64,000 nt of DNA, from positions 65,439,349 to 65,503,348 of the forward strand of contig CM067322.1 in the NCBI GenBank assembly GCA_034231615.1, read 5' to 3'. Source of the stretch: Meghimatium bilineatum (Eukaryota > Mollusca > Gastropoda > Stylommatophora > Philomycidae). A program made the position numbers and the translations under genes. Of this stretch, positions 9,834 to 21,725 are shown piece after piece. Numbering within the stretch: the stretch's first letter is position 1; the number at the start of each line of letters is the position of its first letter. The notes beneath the pieces were generated by a model, which was not told where the DNA came from, did not search any database, and worked only from the letters and a program-made list of their open reading frames with translations.

Positions 9834-11166
9834 TTGTTTGTTTGTTTTGCGTTCGCTCTATTGTAACCAGCATGGATATCCGTGCGATTTCCGCCGGGAG
9901 CGTGATTACGTTGTGCCGCAGTTATGCGCCGTGTAGGCCTAGCATATCCGATTTTGGCATGCCTTGACAATTCAGGTGGGCTACCCTAGCCTGTGACAGC
10001 CCCCATATCTGTCTCCAGGCACGCGTGTATGTGGTGACTCTTCGCCAAGACAATTTTTGCTCTCGTCTGACTCGTACGAGGTGTTCCACTGTCTATGAAC
10101 TTGCCTCGTGTAATTGGACGTATTGTGCCTGTGCCCATTGGGTACCGAACCGTTTCTCATCCGTGAGCCTGGCTCCTTAAGGGGAAGAACTCAACAGAGG
10201 AGTTGGACCCTGGCTCTTTCGCCTTCTTAGCCGAGGTGTCATTCACCGACATCGTGTACCCCTTGTCCAAGTTCGAGTCTCACACCACGCGTTTGAGAGC
10301 AAGGCGTTCTCGAGCTGAGCGTCCTTGTCCCAATAGCGCCTGAGCCCATCAGGTACTGAACCCTTTCTCTCTGCCAGTGTAGTTTTGGTGTAGGAAAACC
10401 TGACAGTAGAGTTTGGCCAAGGCTAAATCGTTGCCTCTTTTATGCCTGAGCCCATCGGGTACGGAACCATTTCTTTCTGCAAGTGTACTTACGGTATAGG
10501 AAAACTTGACAGTAGTGGTGGGCCAGGACATCCATCGGTGTCCCTTTCTTGCCTAAGCCCATCGGGTACGGAACCCTTTCTCTTCGTGAGCATATTTCTG
10601 GTTTAGGAAGGCTCGACATTAGAGTTGGGTTATGTCTTCTTGCTTTTCCGAACGTCAATGAATGGGTCTGGGTCTCCGCCTGTAAGGAACACAGGTAACT
10701 AGAAGCTCGTCTCGAGCTGACGGAGCTTGTAGTTCCCCTTTCTAGGGACTTTTCACTTTCTATTTGCAGTTCGCGCTGCCCTCTAGCACTGTTCTGCCCT
10801 TTCATTGTTTCATTGTACTCAGTATGAAATCTATTTGTCTCCCGCCATGCATCTACCTTTACGTGCATTTTACATTGGCCGCCCCTCCAATGTTCGGACT
10901 GGACTGACTAGCTTCACTGTATGTCGACAGTGTCGCTATATGTGGTGATGCTGGTGGTGTCGGAGATATTGTCTGTCTCTTATGCAGTCAAATCTCTTTC
11001 CATCTGCTGCCTCCACATTTTCGGACACGATCCCCAAATGATTGGGCCAGAATCAGCTCGAGCTGCTGTATTTTTTTCCAGGGTGCACCGCGAGGAAGTA
11101 CATTTGGGGTCTTGGTTATCTGCTAACCCTGGGTCCGCCTAGTGCAATGCGTTCCCTTTGCACCCC
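9834..11166 (-). mobile_element. R1 copy A: 1.33-kb non-autonomous retroelement with 11-bp TSD
   Basis: Flanked by AAATGTCTAGT at 9823-9833 and 11167-11177. On the minus strand it starts GGGGTGCAAAGGGAACGCAT and ends GAGCGAACGCAAAACAAAC (AAAC-type tail). Two further copies (22743-23968 and 38883-40192) share both ends. It is GC-rich compared with the flanks and contains about three tandem copies of a 106-107-bp unit (around 10340-10620; each with GGGTACGGAACC-type blocks). A 142-residue minus-strand frame (10440-10868) starts MHVKVDAWRETNRFHTEYNE; it is shared in part with copy B but stopped in copy C. No RT domain is present. Known biology: TSDs of 10-15 bp with an A-rich tail indicate LINE-type target-primed insertion. 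Confidence 0.9.
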
Positions 11167-11299
11167 AAATGTCTAGTGAATCCAAGGTGGAGAAAGGGAA
11201 CAATGTATAACCCAAGTATGTAATTATTGAGCACTCTGAACATTCTGCAGTTATGTTGAATGGTGTACAGGATTTTTTATGTATTTAAGATCAAAACTT

Positions 11300-11440
11300 G
11301 CAAAATGAAATGTCTGAAGAAGGTTATTGGAATCACCAGACTCAACAAAATGCGCAATGAGAACATCAGAAAGATAATAGATATAACACCATGCATAGAA
11401 TATATATAGAAACAACAGATAAAATAGTTTGGACAATGGA
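11300..11440 (+). pseudogene. LINE RT C-terminal fragment
   Basis: The + strand reads GITRLNKMRNENIRKII, DITPCIEYI, stop, QQIK, stop, FGQW: the region before the WFGH-type motif of LINE reverse transcriptases. The same block is encoded on the opposite strand at 11700-11850, so the two fragments face each other. Confidence 0.65.
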
Positions 11441-11457
11441 GGGAGGGGGTTTAAATT

Positions 11458-12440
11458 TCAGTAATTATTATTAATGCGGGCGTTTTTATAAGAATTGTCT
11501 ATTGTCGTAACGTCCACACTTGCCGCTGAGGGTAGAGGTTTGTATAGAAGATGTAGTCTGTGTTCCAGAGCCAGGTATGTTGCTATGGTTGTAGTGTAGT
11601 CATGTTTATTCAGGATGGTCTTGATGTTGTCTATCTTTTCCTTGGTCTGCCCTTGGCTTTTTATCATTAGTTAAATCTTGTTATACGCTCTAATGGGACC
11701 GTTCATCCTCATAAGACGTCCAAACAATTTTATCGGTTGTTTCTCTATATACTTGATGCACTATGTTATACTTAGTATCCGTCTGATGTTCTAATTGCGC
11801 ACCTTGTCGAGTCTGGTGACTCAAATAGTCTTACTTAGACATTTCGCATGTTTCGATCTTTCTCTTATGAGTAGGTGTTAGTTGCCAAGTCTGACATTGG
11901 TAGCATAGTGTTGGCAGAACAATGCTCTTACTTATGTGTTTCTTTACTTCCGTGTTTTTTTTGGGTGTTATAGCAAAAGTGACATCTAGTATATCACAAT
12001 ATTTGCCTTTTTTACATCTTGTTTCTATCTCTCAATTGACTCATCCGTCTTCTGTAAAGATACTTCGTAGGTACTTGAACTCTTTGACTTGTATTATTTT
12101 TGTGTTCTCTATTTGAATGTTTAAATGCTCTGTTGATCTCGTTATTTGCATAGTTTCTGCTTTTTGTCTGTTAATATCGTTATTTGCATAGTTTCTGCTT
12201 TTTGTCTGTTGATCTCGTTATTTGGATAGTTTCTCCCTTTTGTCGGTTGATCCGCATGTTGTATTTATTGCATATTCTTGATTGTGAATTATGTGAGTTT
12301 GCAGTTTTTCTTCATCATCATACATGATGTTTTTATCGTCAGCAAAAAGCAGTTCATTGAGTTTGTTTTTACGTTGTTCATTCTCTGTTGTTTCATAAAT
12401 CAGAAGTTGTATAAGAATACGCATATAAATTCTACTACAT
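11458..12440 (-). pseudogene. LINE reverse transcriptase remnant, palm to C-terminus
   Basis: Minus-strand order: ELLFADDKNIMYDDEEKLQ near 12300-12370 (FADD active site), a decayed thumb, RLDKVRN and NIRRILSI near 11770-11830, KLFGRLMRMNGPI near 11690-11740, then a C-terminal frame 11458-11667 with GQTKEKIDNIKTILNKH and ATYLALEHRLHL. The last motif matches the LINE tail at 40758-41101 (ATYLALERKLEL), so both belong to one family. Numerous frame breaks are present. Confidence 0.8.
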
Positions 12441-12449
12441 ATGACTGTA

Positions 12450-13220
12450 TATAAAAATGAGATGACAGCTATGTTGATGGAAAATATCTAAAGATAGTAA
12501 GAAACATGTATTGGAAACAAACAGCTGTGTCGAGTGTTGACGGCAATGTAGGAGAATTGCAAAAGATAGAGATGGGCATCAGACAAGGATGTGTAATGTA
12601 ACCAGATCTTTTTTTCCTGTATACAGAGGATATTATATGAAACTTAGAAAGCATGCTAGAAATAGCAGCTAGAGGTTACACAATCTGAATAATCTAACAT
12701 ATGCTGACGATACAGGTCTGATTGCAGGGGGAGAAAAAGAAATTTAAAGTTTGTTAGACATGGTAGTACAAAAAAGTGAAAACAAAGCTCTCAGTCTAAA
12801 CAAGAAGAAACTAGAAGTAATGGCTGTTTCAAGAAATACACACCGCCAGAATACAGCATTACTATCTATGTTATGTTATGTTCCTCCAGGGCCATAGGCG
12901 GCGCATAGGGCAGAAACCATAGCTTTCCATTTCTGTCTGTGTTGCCAGGTCTTTCAATTGTTGCATGTTGTTTAGGTTCATTGACATGCCTTCTCTATTA
13001 ATGGTTCTTCGTAGAGTTTCTCTAGGTCTCCCTCTTCTTACTCTAGGTGGCACCCAATATAGTGACTGCTGGGGAATTTTTAGGCTGTTCATTCTGAGAA
13101 CATGGCTGATGTAAGTCCAACGCCTTTGTCTAATGAAGGAAGATATATACTATCTATGATTCAACATTAAATCATGGGGAATTTTAAAAATTGATAGAAC
13201 AAGGGGATCTCATCAAAATT
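12450..13220 (+). pseudogene. LINE reverse transcriptase palm remnant, interrupted by another LINE end
   Basis: From about 12475: VDGKYLKIVRNMYWKQTA, VGELQKIEMGIRQGCVM, stop, PDLFFLYTEDIM (RT block 'RQGCxxSPxLF'). NLTYADDTGLIAGGEKEI near 12695-12740 is the YADD catalytic box, followed by LSLNKKKLEVMAVS. The frame is interrupted at 12870 by a reverse-oriented LINE 3' end and resumes at 13159 with IYDSTLNHGEF. Stops are present, so it is inactive. It lies head-to-head with the minus-strand LINE to its left. Confidence 0.82.
12871..13147 (-). mobile_element. LINE 3' end inserted into a LINE, 11-bp TSD
   Basis: TACTATCTATG flanks the insert (12860-12870 and 13148-13158). The minus-strand frame (12871-13092) contains RRGRPRETLRRTINREG and QLKDLATQTEMESY, the usual C-terminal 'GRPR-W' region of LINE proteins, ending near GPWRNIT. 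The short 3' tail on the minus strand is AACATAACATA. This is a severe 5' truncation, typical of LINE insertion. Confidence 0.85.
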
Positions 13221-13912
13221 TCTCGTTTTTGTATATAGGAAACACTTAATGTGTCAGCCTAAGTGTGAGAGTTTCATAATAATTTTTAAAAATATTTTAG
13301 ACAGATGCATACAATTTTAAAAAAAAGAACACACTAATTGGTAAATGCAAGTTTAAAGTGAAAGTACATCAGGAATAGATTTATCAACTTTGTTTTGACA
13401 CAATAATTAATTAAAACAAATATGTTGACAACTGTACATATTATCTCCCCTTCATTGCAAACGTAAAACCACTTTCTATAAAGTGAAAACCACTTTCTAT
13501 AAAGTGGGAAGTTCTCTGTTTACTGTGACTAAATTATATTTTATTAATGAAGCATTATGTTTAGTCAGTGTGACTATCTAAGACACAATAGTCAAGTTTT
13601 CTTCCAGTAAACAGAGCCCTATTTCTATCTCGTGAGCACAGTTCACGAAAGTAAGATTGCTCTTAAGATGTCAACATTAGTACTAGTAAGAAAAACCAAA
13701 ACACAAACAATGCGTGGTGTGTACTGTGATATGTGGTTTAGATCAGTGAATGTGGTTTAGATCAGTGATGCCAATGTGGTGTGGAAAAAGAAGCAAAGTT
13801 AGTGGTACTGTTATTGTTGTCTACCATGCACATCGTACAATGTCACTAAGAAGGTTTGGGGGGGGGGGGGGGGTTGATTTGGCTCTCCTATTCAATAGAG
13901 GATCATGCTATC
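13221..13912. other. No gene; small duplication and G-run
   Basis: Contains a tandem duplication AAAACCACTTTCTATAAAGTG (about 13467-13508) whose core CCACTTTCTATAAAGTGG can form a short hairpin, and a run of 16 G at 13858-13873. Nothing coding was recognised. Confidence 0.5.
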
Positions 13913-14043
13913 CAGAAATCATGCTGAATAGGGTGTGTCAGATCGAAAGGCGCAGATATCGCAACCACGATGTAAATCATGACATACCACATTCCATTCT
14001 CCGGATTACATCCTGATAACATACAGGAGTTTGAGGACGAACA
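13913..14043 (+). repeat. SINE-A 3' half
   Basis: CATGCTGAATAGGGTGTGTC, CGAAAGGCGCAGATATCGCA and ATTCTCCGGATTACATCCTG match the 3' half of SINE-A; it ends GAGTTTGAGGACGAAC. Confidence 0.78.
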
Positions 14044-14851
14044 CATAAAAAGATAAAGCAGATAAAGATCAGTGGTTGTCAAAATGTAATTAGGTCCACG
14101 TTTGGGGCTATATATTTGAAGGGAGGGGGATAATTTCACCCAAAAATGAAACTATGGCGCAGATTCTTCCAGATCTGCGACATAAAAATAAGTTTTTGAA
14201 TGCTTCTATTCTTTTTACAAAACTGCCCACTATATCACAGCACAAGGGAGAAACGATGGCTATATGAAACAATTCTGGCGGAAAGTTCTACTGCACTAAC
14301 TACTGCACTAGAGCTTCTAACTACAGAACAGTTCTTTGATGGAATCCATATCAGCATCTGACCTGCTGGAAAACGAGGAAGAAGTAGAAAAGAATAATGC
14401 GACGCATAGGATATACGATAGTAATAATCCTTGAGGAAAGATGACAAGCTTTTTTCTCTGGTCTATTGGAATTAATCTCTAGTGCCGGGAACAACACATC
14501 ATCTGGAAATACGAGGGCTGGGGCAACACAGTGGAATATAAGGATAAACGGATTTAGATACAAATGTTGTCAATATGTATACACACGACATACTAGCGAA
14601 TAGACGCAAAGACATACGAAGTTTTGAAAAAGAAACCATCATCAGGACAAACTATAGCTGACTAACAATGAATAGAAACACACATATGACGAAATGGGAG
14701 ACAAGGGATAATGAAAGTGGGAGAGAAAGAAGCACAAGCACAAGTGATTATTAAGGGCGTGATATTACGGATGATGTGATCAACCCTGGTAACAGGAGAT
14801 AAAAAGGACTTTGATGCTTTCCATCTTAGTTCTCACTCTGGATAATTGAGT
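14044..14851. other. No recognised feature
   Basis: Mixed-composition DNA with overlapping short frames and no recognised domain or repeat. Confidence 0.3.
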
Positions 14852-15070
14852 CTGCGTTTGTTCTCAAACTCCTGCAAATTAGCGTTTTGTCATTGTTCAC
14901 AACATTGATGCGAGATCTTCGCTTTTGACCTAACACATTCGACTTTATAATGGCACTGTATCATTTTGACCTTATATAGGAGGGGCAGCCAACTCCACCA
15001 TATAACCTCCTTAGTCGTTTCTTAAAATATACACGGAAAGCAAATAGTATTGCTATTATTTGTTCCCCTC
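14852..15070 (-). repeat. SINE-A copy (diverged)
   Basis: Reverse orientation: GCGTTTGTTCTCAAACTCCT (tail side), GGCAGCCAACTCCACCATAT, TAACCTCCTTAGTCG, then the head TTGCTATTATTTGTTCCCCT. Confidence 0.72.
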
Positions 15071-16199
15071 TCGAGATTTAAAAAAAACACTAATGGTGTG
15101 TGACTTTTTAAAACAATTTGTGTTGTCTAGTGCTTTTGACGGAACGAGTTGGTGGCACTTGCCTAAACACAATACGTGTTAAATGGTGGTTATTTTGTGC
15201 ATCAATCATTCAGGGCAATATACCGCTAATTTTACTAAACAACTTGCATATCATATATTAATAAAAGAAAAGTGTGAAAACCAGAATACTGGTTTCATTA
15301 GTTATTATAAAGATAAAGAATGCAACAGATCGCATGTAACCCATGTCTGCTGAAAGACACAGTACAAATAGAAATGACCGGAATATACCGATGTGGTATC
15401 AAAAATTCCCCATTACACATTGTTTACTACACTGTATAATCTTGTCTCTCAATTAGTTGTGTGGACTATTTGAAAATAATCCACCTGAAGTCACATTATT
15501 TAACCATTACAGGGATTTTCATTGGTCACTTTTGTATACATTGTGTCGACAGCCAATGACAAATCAACGTCAAGTAAAGTCATTTAGAAGAATGAGTTCA
15601 CGTGACTGTATTTGACAAGAGACACGGTACAGTAAGTCGATATGACCTAGCAAAAGACACAAAACATTTACAAACAAAAATGTAATAGTCATGATTGAAT
15701 GATTGTCCAAACAAATGTCATGTGTTTTGTTTTTGCGAAAACTAATTGTACTTGAATTAAACTCATAACATAAAAACATGGATCTTTTTGTACTTGAAGT
15801 TTTAAGAAGATAAAAATGCGATTGCAATGGAACAATGGGATAAAAACTGAGGCTCTGTATGGAAAAATAATTTTGTGAAATATATATTGAGGCTCTGTCT
15901 AGGATAGCAGGGCTATAGAGAGTGGACATTTCCATTATTCATTAAGGGTCATAACCCCGCAGATACTATCAGATAAGGGGATGTAATACATGTGAAATGT
16001 ATTAATATGTGCAAATGTATTAATAAATCATAAGAACACAAATATTTTGATCTGATCATGTGGTAATATAATTTTAATAAACAACTCTCATTTATTTTGA
16101 GTGATTTTATGTAACTATTCCCCGTTCTACTATTTATAAAAACGTTTTTTTGAAAGCAATATGCACGACATTCTTCCCTAACTGTGGACATGGTGAACA
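15071..16199. other. No recognised feature
   Basis: AT-rich. The longest frame is a 121-residue minus-strand stretch (15570-15935) with no recognisable motif and a composition expected of non-coding AT-rich DNA. Confidence 0.3.
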
Positions 16200-16620
16200 A
16201 AAGTGTGGCACATAAACTTTTGGATGTTAAGGGATAATGTCCGTATAAGGTTCAAGTTCCCCGCGGAACTTTCCTACAAAAGTTGGCTCTTGACTTTGTA
16301 TGGGAACTAGTGTCAGTAGTCCGTTCACATGTCTTAGACTCCACCGCGGGGTCAAGGTTCAGCCAGTGTCGAGTCAGCTCGCTCGTCACAGTACCGCTTG
16401 GGATCTAGGCTGGTTCCTCCCCATATGACATGTTAAGACAGGACGAAGTCACCGGGGTGAAGTTTTCGGTCGTACGGAATGTTAACAGCATAAACGTGCT
16501 CAGCTAAGTGGTGAGCTATACTTAGCGTCCGAGTGGCTTTCGAATGTCGGCGCCTGCTATGTCATACCGCCTCGAAAGAGGATTACGGGGGTATAGGAGA
16601 GCTGCTTAGAAAGTGCTTCA
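16200..16620. other. GC-rich, CpG-containing block of unknown nature
   Basis: About 420 bp of balanced, CpG-containing sequence (CCCCGCGGAA, CACCGCGGGGTC, CACCGGGGTG, GTCGGCGCC) set in strongly AT-rich DNA. No open frame, tRNA-like boxes or match to the other repeat families in the window. It could be a mobile element of unrecognised type or a regulatory island. Confidence 0.4.
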
Positions 16621-17934
16621 CTCGACTTTTTTGTCATGAAATTATCTAAATTTTAGTATTATTTGTATTTACACGGTTACACTTAAACGTATTTTTGTGT
16701 ATTTTTGATACTGTTATTTATTGGAAAGAATAAACAATTTTGATACAAAGTAATAAAGTAATAATAAAAACAGTTTTTATGGCCATTCGTAATTTAAAAG
16801 ATCTAATTATAATTTCATTAACACAAGAGAATAAATTTAGTATTCACGAGAAAAAAAAATGGGATTGCAATTTGTGAGTTTTAAAACGCTTCATTTTTGA
16901 GAGAAAATTTACTTTCAACAATAACACAATTCCACAATATAACGACATCCACATGTGTCAGCTGAGTTTAAAAAAAATGTAAACTCAAAATATTTTGACT
17001 TGATACATTGCTTACTAAAATTGCGGAAATATACATTTGTTTATGTTAATGGCACGTATGTATTGTAATTGTATGTATTGAGTGCAAAGATGTGTCCAGG
17101 TCTCACCGAGATTGTCTTGGTTTTATAACACTGACTTATATCTCGCCCTGTTTTGCCTATGTCCCAGTTTCTATAACAGTTTACAAATACAACAAATATG
17201 TTACTTGTTCAAATCAACACACTTGGTCTTGCTTTGTTCAAGCGAATAAACACGCTTGGTAATCCTAAATGCTGTAGAGCGTGAAGACTTTGATTTATTT
17301 ATACATAGATCAGTGGTCATAAGGTATTTTCTGTAGAAGTATTAATTAATTCACAGTATTATGTGATTGCCATGTGTCTTCTGTCACGGAGATTATCCAA
17401 TAAATAAATTAAATTTCCATCACAGCTGACCTATGTTCTTTGATATAATTAAAAAGAAAGAATCTCTTCAAGAATCTGTTTCTAGTAAACAAAAATCTGA
17501 ACGTAGTGATAGTTAGATAAACTTAATTTCCAATAGAAATCGTCCTTGGTTGGCGGGTCTGAAAGCGGGTCTAAACTGTTACCTGTCAAGCATATCGCAA
17601 GCAGCAACTAAGAGGAATTTAAGGTGGAGTTTGTTGTCCCATAAAGGCCCGTAGATAAAGAGGTTGTAGGGTTGAGATATTAAATTTCCCGTTCTTTAGC
17701 AAATCAGAATAGGTCTATGCCTTTTAGCATTAGAAATTTGGCCAAAATGCGGGTAAAACGTCTCTTCTCCCCCCCCCCCCCCCCCCGTAGAGATTTTCAC
17801 AAAAGGAACATCACATGAAGAAGATCTGATACACGAAAACACACGAATGACTTTTTAAAGGGAATTACTCCTCCCCCCTCCCCCTACTTATATGACCTAT
17901 AACATATTTATAACACTGGTCTCACTCAACAGTG
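16621..17934. other. No gene; poly-C run
   Basis: AT-rich intergenic sequence. The only notable feature is a run of 18 C at 17769-17786 followed by further C-rich sequence near 17870-17885. Confidence 0.4.
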
Positions 17935-18056
17935 TCAAATTGACCTAGAGGCTATGCTGAAGTTCGATTTGTCATTTAAGCCGTCAATTATGGCACAACG
18001 TTTATCTGGACTATATCCTGCTGATCTGCAGGAGCTTGAGAATGGATACAGAAGAT
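17935..18056 (+). repeat. SINE-A 3' half (diverged)
   Basis: GGCTATGCTGAAGTTCGATT, TCTGGACTATATCCTGCTGA and CTGCAGGAGCTTGAGAATGG match the SINE-A 3' half. Confidence 0.72.
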
Positions 18057-18080
18057 GAAACAAGAAGTTGAAAAGATGTT

Positions 18081-18176
18081 TACACCAGATGGCATCGATC
18101 TTGAACAGATGTGTGCACCAGATGGCATCTATCTTGAACAGATGTGTGCACCAGAAGGCATCGATCTTGGTGAAGA
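18081..18176 (+). repeat. 33-bp minisatellite, 3 units
   Basis: Three tandem copies of a 33-bp unit (CACCAGATGGCATCGATCTT ... GAACAGATGTGTG). On the + strand it reads as an 11-residue repeat PDGIDLEQMCA. The frame is only 60 residues long and begins inside a SINE tail, so it is probably not a gene. Confidence 0.75.
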
Positions 18177-18493
18177 ATGGATTATCTTTTCAAGACTATC
18201 TTTGCAATCACTAGAGAGTTCATTGATAAACATATGAATGTGAATGAATGCTGTGTTCACGGAGTTCATCTCCGAACATTTTCATGACACAGATGTTGTA
18301 TGACACAGACGATCAAAATAATCCACAATCAGTGGTTCGAATGGACTTTTACCACCAGATCACGTGGAATAACAGTTCACGAAGCAGGTAGAGCCCTCGC
18401 CAAACAGCCTAACGACGTGTGTGTTTGCTGTAACGCAAGTACACTTGCTAGAAATTGAAGCCTATTTACGCTAAGACGATATCAACATCATCA

Positions 18494-18713
18494 TCAGGTG
18501 CCATGCCGGCTGGCGTAGGCGACCATGGCTCTCCATATCTCTCTGTCTCCAGTATTATGTATCAAGCTCATTGTTGTTTCCCTGCCGTGCCAGGTTGTCA
18601 AACTGTCTAATATATTTTCACGTTGTAGCCATCTGTCTCTGTTGCCTTCAATCTTGCATGTTGTGACTATATTCTCCAAACCTCCTTGTCTCATGAAGTG
18701 GCCAAAAATATGA
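18494..18713 (-). pseudogene. LINE C-terminus (HGT-ending family)
   Basis: A minus-strand frame of 66 residues: MRQGGLENIVTTCKIEGNRD, ILDSLTTWHGRETTMSLI, then REIWRAMVAYASRHGT and a stop at 18494-18496. This is the C-terminal end of a LINE protein; related ends occur at 20967-21080 (YAIRHGT) and 32587-32801 (YTNWHGT). Confidence 0.8.
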
Positions 18714-19611
18714 AGATTGTCTTTTTCTTATATTATTTATTAGGGTCCGTTTCGCATTTGACTCTTTTTACACTTCCACATTAGTTTTTCTAACAGGCCA
18801 TGATATTCTAAGTCCATGATGTCAACATACCTTAACCAAAAGGTTGTAATTCCTTATCGACCAATCATCAACTAAGGAGACATTTATTCATACACTGTAA
18901 ATGTCACGTGACTGTGTCTCCTGTGTACATCGTTATTAGTTTACAGTGTATACGTTTTTGAGTATTCCTGTATTTCTCGGTTGTTGGGTTTTTGTGGTTG
19001 GGGGGGGGGGGGGGTGGTTACCGTGAGGATAAAATGAGACGATTGATTGAACAGGCCTAAGTCTGACCTATTTATTCGAGGTTCTTAATCAGAGTTGGCA
19101 CGTTCCTTTTTTTTTTTTAAAAGGTGATATTTCCCCTTAAACATGACAGAAGTTCAACATTACAATAGCCTATTTATTACAGATGAGGTACCGTCTTCGC
19201 ACGAAAGGTCAGCAACAGTTCCCATTTACCTCATGTTCCTTTCCCTGCTATCATACCAAAACTATAAGCCTATAACCCGGTGTTGTGGCACACGCCCCAA
19301 AGATGAAAAGGGGGGGGGGGAAATTTCATTGCTTAGGGGGACACTTGAAAAAAAATTGTGTTCTTGAGATTTAGTTGTCCATTATATGTTTTGAAAATTT
19401 AGCCTACTTAACTGTTTTTTTTCTTTTAATAATTTTCTAGTGTTTTCTTCCTAAAACGCAAGTCTTGTGTCCTGAACAAGTTATAATTAGGTTTCATTTA
19501 TGGAATAAGTCATTTTTTTAATAGACCTATAAAAAAATGTAGGACTGGGGGGTGGCATCAGAATTTTTGAAAGATTGAGGGTGGGGAAAGGTTTAAAGAA
19601 AAGGTTGGGTA
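18714..19611. other. No gene; G-runs
   Basis: AT-rich DNA with a run of 15 G at 19000-19014 and another G-run near 19310-19320. A short inverted repeat (TACACTGTAAA / TTTACAGTGTA) lies at about 18891-18951. No coding signal. Confidence 0.4.
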
Positions 19612-19806
19612 AAACTGCTATAACCTGCCAGGTTCACAGGAGTACCACATTGGATGAAACAACACCCAGAGTTCTCCAGCGAATTCTTTCTTCAGCGACG
19701 CAGATGAGTGTGAAAATACCTTGACCTATCCAGCCCTTGATGCTGCCTGTCCATGATTTTATTAGTCTTCGTCTGCTTCTTCCAACCTCGACTGTTCCCT
19801 GTAGTA
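19612..19806 (-). pseudogene. LINE C-terminal fragment
   Basis: The minus strand reads LQGTVEVGRSRRRLIKSWTG, SIKGWIGQG, EERIRWRTLGV. This is the 'GRxRRxxWxxxIKxW' C-terminal region of a LINE distinct from the HGT-ending family. Confidence 0.7.
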
Positions 19807-19951
19807 TAGTTTATAACGAATAATCATATCATCACACATCCAAAAAAACCATCAGAGCCGCAGACAAGTTTTCATTGAGGAAGGGGATTTACCTATAATA
19901 TAATGTGAAAAAAGGCATTCATCCATTTTTTAATGTAATTCCTTCCTTTTT

Positions 19952-20729
19952 ACGAGAAAACTGATGACTTTTTTGATAAGAAAGCTTATGACTTTTTTAA
20001 TGTGAAAACGGATGACTTTTTTGATGCGAAAACTGATGAATTTTTGAATGAGAAAGATGATGACTTTTTTTAATGAGAAAGGTGATGACTTATTTGATGT
20101 GAAAACGGATGCCTTTTTTGATGCGAAAACTTATGACTTTTTGATGCTAAAACTGATGACTTTTTTGATGAGAAAACTGATGACTTTTTTGATGAGAAAG
20201 CTGATGACTTTTTTGATGAGAGAGCTGATGACTTTTTTGATGAGAAAACTGATGACTTTTTTGATGAGAAAGTTGATTTTTTGATGAGAAAGCTGATGAC
20301 TTTTTTTATGAGAAAGCTGATGACTTTTTTTATGAGAAAGTTGATTTTTTAAATGAGAAAGCTGATGACTTTTTAAAAAGAAAGCTGATGACTTTTTGAT
20401 GAGAAAGCTGATGACTTTTTTGATGAGAAAGCTGATGACTTTTTTGATGAGAAAGCTGATGACTTTTTTTATGAGAAAGCTGATGATTTTTTTGATGGGA
20501 AAGCTGATGACTTTGTTGATGAAAAAACTGATGACTTTTTGATGAGAAAGTTGATTTTTTGATGAGAAAGCTGATGACTTTTTTTATGAGAAAGCTGATG
20601 ATTTTTTTGATGGGAAAGCTGATGACTTTGTTGATGAAAAAACTGATGACTTTTTTGATGAGAAAGTTGATTTTTTGAAAAGAAAGCTGATGACTTTTTT
20701 GATGAGAAAGCTGATGACTTTTTTGTGAA
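19952..20729. repeat. 24-bp minisatellite, about 32 units
   Basis: Tandem array with consensus GATGAGAAAGCTGATGACTTTTTT (period 24) and variants in the T-run length. One frame reads EKADDFFD over and over, another KLMTFLMR. Changes in T-run length break every frame, so a protein is unlikely. Confidence 0.9.
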
Positions 20730-20966
20730 AAATCATTAATGTAGGGATTTCACCCAACTTTTGGCTAAATTCCTAGCAAATAAAAAACATGATTTCCTAA
20801 GGGTGGAAGAGGGGAGTTGAACACCCACTTCCCCCACCCACCTTCTCCTAAGCAACAGACCTATAAACCATGCAAGTAGGTATATTTGTTGCTTTACTAT
20901 TGGCAGTAATGATTGTTGTAGACCTGTATGAATCTATTTTATTTCTAATGTACACATTTGTCACTA

Positions 20967-21080
20967 GATGGACTAGTATTGTGGCACGGTAAAATTTCAC
21001 AAACCGTGCTCATTGACAACACAAGAGAGATAGAGTCGTGGAGAAACTTGATCGCCTATGCCATTCGGCATGGCACTTGA
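20967..21080 (+). pseudogene. LINE C-terminus (HGT-ending family)
   Basis: The + strand reads DGLVLWHGKISQ, then NTREIESWRNLIAYAIRHGT and a TGA at 21078-21080. It is a short 5'-truncated relative of 18494-18713 and 32587-32801; TTGATTGA follows the stop, as at 32799. Confidence 0.75.
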
Positions 21081-21539
21081 TTGATTGACATATTTGTCTC
21101 ATGCTCTCTATAGGAGATGTGCAGAATTTGTCTGTAACATTTGTATTCGAAGGTCTGTATCCTTTCTCCATGACTGCAGTGAGTGTTCAGCTTACACACC
21201 AACACAACACAATAAACAACATAAGTCAGATTCAATGTTAGATTTTCACACTAACACTGATTTATCTTTTCCAAATTAAAGTTAACCTTGACATATCAGT
21301 TATATCTCCAGCCTTAGGGGCATATCTTTAAATCTGTTTTGCGTTTTCCGTCGCTGCATACGCAGGATCCGTGGTATTTGAAAATATTCACGTCCTCAAA
21401 TTTATGCCCATTTATCATGATGTTTGTCTGTGCTTCTGTGCCGTGTGAAATTCTCACAGTAATAATAAACTACAGAATCAGAAATGACATCATCAGTAAC
21501 AAACACAATGCCAATTCACGATTACACCAGAAGACAATA
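21081..21539. other. No recognised feature
   Basis: Short frames only; no motif or repeat identified. Confidence 0.3.
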
Positions 21540-21725
21540 GATTAAGAGGTTTTCACATGCTTCCAGACTACCATCAGACAGGGCCCCCTCAATAAAGCAT
21601 TACTATACCGAAAAGATGGATACAAACCAGGGGCAAACAATGGATTACAGAAATAAATGAGTCAACAAAAACAAACATATATGAGGCATACAAAAAGGCA
21701 GTCTCCAGATTCTTGATTAGAATCT
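21540..21725 (+). repeat. LINE-like 3' fragment (pair of 5880-6085)
   Basis: Shares ACATGCTTCCAGACTACCAT and ATTACAGAAATAAATGAGTC with the reverse complement of 5880-6085. It reads in pieces as a LINE post-thumb region (ALLYRKDGYKPGANNGLQK). Confidence 0.5.

Noticed and set aside
10440-10868. 142-residue minus-strand frame as a host gene
   Set aside because: It lies wholly within R1 copy A; the related frame in copy B is shorter and in copy C is stopped early.
13467-13508. Terminator or regulatory hairpin
   Set aside because: The AAAACCACTTTCTATAAAGTG duplication can fold, but no gene lies nearby to be regulated.
15570-15935. 121-residue minus-strand frame
   Set aside because: No motif, no repeat in the window, no splice or promoter context; consistent with chance in AT-rich DNA.
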